From Bacteroidaceae bacterium (GTDB lineage Bacteria; Bacteroidota; Bacteroidia; Bacteroidales; Bacteroidaceae), in assembly GCA_017617805.1 (NCBI GenBank), contig JAFZVN010000026.1:1-45218 (forward strand): a stretch of DNA of 45,218 bases, read 5' to 3'. The notes under the pieces are model-generated. The model saw only the letters and a program-made list of their open reading frames with translations. It was not told the origin of the DNA and did no database searches. Both the position numbers and the translations under genes were made by a program. Shown in pieces: positions 43,180 through 45,218 of the stretch; the first letter of the stretch is position 1; each line of letters starts with the position of its first letter.

Positions 43180-43596
43180 ATGGATTATTCATTGAAAGAT
43201 TTGAAGAATGCAGCCTCTCTGATTCAGAAGAGCGTGTTTGGTAAAAAGAGTGAGTATCAGTTGACGTTCATCCATGAGGACGACGACTGCTGGTACATCG
43301 ACTTCCCCAACTGGCCCTTTGACCATCACAACCTGATGATGGTGGCTGGTGCCGACGACCTCTGCGACTTCCTCTCTGATGATGGTAGGAAGACACGTGT
43401 CAGCGTGATTCCTGCTTCCAAGAAGGAGAAGCATGAAGGTTATGCTGAACTGCAACGCACAGACCATTCGCTGACAGGTGGTGCTCACTACGAGGTGAAG
43501 GGAATCGAAGGATTCAACAGAAAAATCTGGCTGTGCCCCGTCACCCTCTTCGTCCTCGGCAGATACCCTGCGTATATTTATCTGAAGAAGAATTAA
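43180..43596 (+). CDS. DUF6717-like protein
   Basis: A 138-residue soluble protein. The segments DDCWYIDFPNWPFDHHNLMMVAGADDLCDFLS and YEVKGIEGFNRKIWLCPVTLFVLGRYPAYIY (key residues W.IDFP.W...NL.MVAGAD and WLCPVT..V.G..P..IY) match what I remember of DUF6717. The role of that family is unknown. The fold is probably alpha/beta with a conserved Trp/Asp face. It has its own promoter, with the VWA gene 70 bases downstream after a hairpin (43601-43624) and an AACTCTA-type repeat. Confidence 0.65.
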   Translation: MDYSLKDLKNAASLIQKSVFGKKSEYQLTFIHEDDDCWYIDFPNWPFDHHNLMMVAGADDLCDFLSDDGRKTRVSVIPASKKEKHEGYAELQRTDHSLTGGAHYEVKGIEGFNRKIWLCPVTLFVLGRYPAYIYLKKN

Positions 43597-43600
43597 CAAT

Positions 43601-43655
43601 TGGCGTTATGACGTGATAACGCCATCTCTAATCTCTAAACCATAAACTCTAAACT
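43601..43655 (+). repeat. Hairpin and AACTCTA-type repeat before the VWA gene
   Basis: TGGCGTTAT and ATAACGCCA (43601-43609, 43616-43624) form a perfect 9-bp stem without a T run. Directly after it CTCTAATCTCTAAAC and AACTCTAAAC repeat the heptamer also found in trpB and trpF. Confidence 0.65.
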
Positions 43656-43666
43656 AATTAATCATT

Positions 43667-44299
43667 ATGAAACAGAAGATTTATAACCTCGTCGTTCTGG
43701 ATGCCTCAGGCTCCATGTACAGCATCAAGAATGAAGCCATTGCTGGCGTAGTTGAAACCATTCAGACCATCCGTACTGCACAGGATGAGAATGCAGACCA
43801 GGAACAGCTGTTCAGCTTGGTCGTGTTCAATGGCAAACGCATTGCCACTGTCTATGACCGTATGCCCATCACCAAAGTGTCCGACTTCAAGGAGAAGGAC
43901 TATCTACCTACAGACAACACCCCTCTCTACGATGCGATGGGCGATTCCATCACCCACCTGCATCAATATATCAACGAGGAGGACAATGTGCTGGTAACCA
44001 TCATCACCGATGGCTATGAAAACTCCTCCGTAGAGTGGAATCATCAGCGAGTCACCCAACTGGTCGAGGACTTGAAGAAAAAGAACTGGCTCTTCACCTA
44101 TATCGGAGCCAACCAAGATGCACTGGCTGTAGCCAAAGACATGGGCATTGACCACGGGATGAACTTCATGGCTGACGCTGTCGGCACCAAGAAGATGTTC
44201 CTGAAAGAAAAGCTCTCACGCCACGCCTTCTACAGCAAACTGGCTGGTGGCAAGAGTTTCTCTGATGCCAAGGAAGAAGATTTCTTTGTGGACGATTAA
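43667..44299 (+). CDS. von Willebrand factor A domain protein
   Basis: A 210-residue protein that is a single VWA domain with an intact metal-ion-dependent adhesion site: DASGSM at residues 10-15, the Thr of DNTPLYDA at about 86 and the Asp of ITDGYE at about 121. There is no signal peptide, so it acts in the cytoplasm, as TerY-type VWA proteins do. The last 40 residues (KMFLKEKLSRHAFYSKL onward) are helical and acidic at the end (EEDFFVDD). Cytoplasmic VWA proteins usually assemble with AAA+ ATPases, kinases or metal-dependent complexes; none is visible nearby. Linkage with the DUF6717 gene upstream suggests a shared but unknown function. Confidence 0.85.
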   Translation: MKQKIYNLVVLDASGSMYSIKNEAIAGVVETIQTIRTAQDENADQEQLFSLVVFNGKRIATVYDRMPITKVSDFKEKDYLPTDNTPLYDAMGDSITHLHQYINEEDNVLVTIITDGYENSSVEWNHQRVTQLVEDLKKKNWLFTYIGANQDALAVAKDMGIDHGMNFMADAVGTKKMFLKEKLSRHAFYSKLAGGKSFSDAKEEDFFVDD

Positions 44300-44336
44300 C
44301 CCAACGAAGAATAACCATTCATTGAAAAAGAGGCTT

Positions 44337-44372
44337 GCTGCATGGGGTTGTGAAACTCCGTGCAGCCTTCAT
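44337..44372 (+). terminator. Terminator after the VWA gene
   Basis: GCTGCATGGGG (44337-44347) pairs with CTCCGTGCAGC (44356-44366) over 11 pairs with two G-U, loop of 8, then CTTCATTTTC. Confidence 0.65.
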
Positions 44373-44412
44373 TTTCACTTTCGTGGAGGCTTTGTCACAC
44401 GCTCCAATGTGA

Positions 44413-44502
44413 ATTTCCGCAGGCACAGGACAAAGAAATGAAACTTACACAATAGTTGGTTATCCTGATGTAGAGAGCATCAAAAAAGCAATTGATAAAT
44501 AA
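44413..44502 (+). pseudogene. Possible gene remnant
   Basis: A start-less 29-codon open frame between stop codons ends YTIVGYPDVESIKKAIDK. It reads like the C terminus of a real protein, with AT-rich codons (GATGTAGAG, AAAAAAGCA) unlike its neighbours. No source family can be named, and chance cannot be excluded. Confidence 0.25.
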
Positions 44503-44546
44503 ACGATATGAAGAATTGTATGACTTCATAAATAATTAAACAAATA

Positions 44547-44579
44547 TTTGGCAGAGATGAAAAAAAGGTAGTATCTTTG
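44547..44579 (+). promoter_or_regulatory. Promoter of the antitoxin-like gene
   Basis: TTTG (44547-44550) and TATCTTTG (44572-44579) are 21 bases apart, a complete match; the start codon is 33 bases after the -7 box. Confidence 0.78.
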
Positions 44580-44611
44580 CAACTGAAAACTAATAACAGA
44601 AAGGATACGAT

Positions 44612-44884
44612 ATGAGTACAGCAACTTTATCAAACCTGCGTGACTACCTTTGCGGCACACTTTCCACTTCCGACATGATTTGGTTGGTAGAGGAGATGAA
44701 AAACTTCATGCGAGGACCAGAAGAGAAACTGAAACCCTACACGATGGAGGAACTCAATGCCCGGATTAACCAGTCAGAGCGTGACATTGCTGAGGGTCGC
44801 GTGTATGAATTCGACGAAGTGATGCACGAACTGGAAGAAGAGTTCGCTCACGAAGACGCACTTGAAATGGCAGAGGCTGTATAA
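44612..44884 (+). CDS. Antitoxin-like protein without adjacent toxin
   Basis: A 90-residue acidic protein. The segment LKPYTMEELNARINQSERDIAEGRVYEFDEVMHELEEEF (key part YTMEELNARI..SE.D.AEGRV...DEVM) is typical of the C-terminal half of Bacteroidetes antitoxins that partner RelE/ParE toxins. The N-terminal half (ATLSNLRDYLCGTLSTSDM) probably mediates dimerisation. The toxin gene, normally directly downstream and overlapping, is absent: a strong terminator begins 16 bases after the stop. It may be an orphan antitoxin that regulates in trans, or the remains of a decayed pair. The family link is from memory. Confidence 0.6.
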   Translation: MSTATLSNLRDYLCGTLSTSDMIWLVEEMKNFMRGPEEKLKPYTMEELNARINQSERDIAEGRVYEFDEVMHELEEEFAHEDALEMAEAV

Positions 44885-44899
44885 TATATATGTACTATT

Positions 44900-44934
44900 C
44901 CCCATCATCACACACGATGATGGGGTTCTTTTTG
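44900..44934 (+). terminator. Strong terminator after the antitoxin-like gene
   Basis: CCCCATCATC pairs perfectly with GATGATGGGG around a 6-base loop, followed by TTCTTTTTG. Confidence 0.9.
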
Positions 44935-45005
44935 TGGATGTCCCCTCTATTTCTACGAATAGATGTTAAATCTGCACCTTTCTCGTAATTTTTCTATTTC
45001 TAAAG

Positions 45006-45037
45006 TTTGCGAGATTGGGAAAAGAGGTGTTACTTTG
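45006..45037 (+). promoter_or_regulatory. Promoter of the BlaI-type gene
   Basis: TTTG (45006-45009) and TTACTTTG (45030-45037, seven of eight matches) are 20 bases apart. The start codon is 65 bases downstream. Confidence 0.65.
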
Positions 45038-45102
45038 CCGACGAAAATCAACACTTGGGGCACCGTTCCCAAGAACTTTGATTAAAAACACCTACCAGAT
45101 TT

Positions 45103-45218
45103 ATGAAAAAGAAGGACAACACACTGACGAAGGTGGAGTTTCAGGTGATGAGCATCCTGTGGGACATCAACCACTCTGCTTGTGCTTGGGACATTATTGA
45201 ACGTTGGGAGGAGCCTAA
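45103..45218 (+). CDS. BlaI/MecI-type repressor (partial, cut by the window end)
   Basis: The first 38 residues are visible: MKKKDNTLTKVEFQVMSILW and then DINHSACAWDIIERWEEP. This is the start of the winged helix of BlaI/MecI/CopY repressors (key pattern LT..E..VM.ILW). In Bacteroidetes such genes are usually followed by a BlaR1-like M56 metallopeptidase sensor, and pairs of this kind control antibiotic-response or metal genes; the partner lies outside the window. The reading frame stays open to the last base. Confidence 0.85.
   Translation, partial: MKKKDNTLTKVEFQVMSILWDINHSACAWDIIERWEEP

Overview
The window looks like chromosomal DNA from a Bacteroidales bacterium, most likely Prevotella or a close relative. 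Evidence: about 18 promoters of the Bacteroidetes type (TAnnTTTG at -7, often TTTG about 20 bp upstream); a eukaryote-like GT3 glycogen synthase beside a short-type glucan phosphorylase; the trp gene order B-E-G-D-C-F-A; lineage-typical families such as smalltalk, DUF6717, GIN-domain lipoproteins and GH127; and almost no Shine-Dalgarno sequences. No rRNA, CRISPR array, complete insertion sequence or prophage is visible.

Layout. 1-138: a smalltalk-type small ORF that has lost its usual C terminus and runs into the 3' end of the next gene. 86-5670 (minus): glycogen operon (GT3 synthase, phosphorylase, secreted TPR protein). 5937-6401: secreted Spy-like protein. 6551-13336: complete tryptophan operon behind a leader peptide with three consecutive Trp codons and an attenuator. 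13483-15514: cell-wall amidase and an MCE/MlaD protein. 15893-17314: dnaA. 17448-18185 (minus): nitroreductase. 18326-23307: a free-standing protein resembling the C-terminal domain of class II ribonucleotide reductase, folB, a hexuronate-type MFS carrier and a secreted GH127 beta-L-arabinofuranosidase. 23445-25061 (minus): OmpA-like outer-membrane protein with a Lys/Ala-rich coiled coil. 25221-25297: tRNA-Arg(CCG). 25466-26032 (minus): XRE-type regulator with a TTGTAAA-rich upstream region. 26905-27927 (minus): holA. 28069-28524: lone HsdR-N-type nuclease domain. 28581-30209 (minus): zinc-ribbon protein and NIF3. 31063-34083: ABC transporter, YtrA-type GntR regulator and GIN-domain lipoprotein behind a palindromic operator. 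34338-40351: MacAB-TolC-like efflux operon with two permeases. 40489-41889: thyA and folA. 41921-44299: unknown winged-helix-like protein, DUF6717 protein and von Willebrand A protein. 44612-44884: antitoxin-like protein without a toxin. 45103 onward: start of a BlaI-type repressor.

Working together: the glycogen genes make and degrade storage glucan; the trp operon converts chorismate to tryptophan under leader-peptide control; thyA and folA form the dTMP/folate cycle, with folB earlier in the folate pathway; dnaA and holA belong to replication. The ABC-GntR and MacAB-TolC blocks together look like a cell-envelope stress or export region.

The most unusual feature is between genes. Many boundaries carry short tandem repeats of 7-10 bp units (AACTCTA, ATTGAAG, GTGAAAA, CTTACAT, TTGACAA, AATTCATGG). 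Some are arranged as large inverted repeats, and some extend into coding sequence: inside trpF, and at the ends of trpB, the efflux adaptor gene and tolC. Two loci (30438-30632 and 34087-34319) have the form of short inverted-repeat elements. I know of no named family for these tracts.
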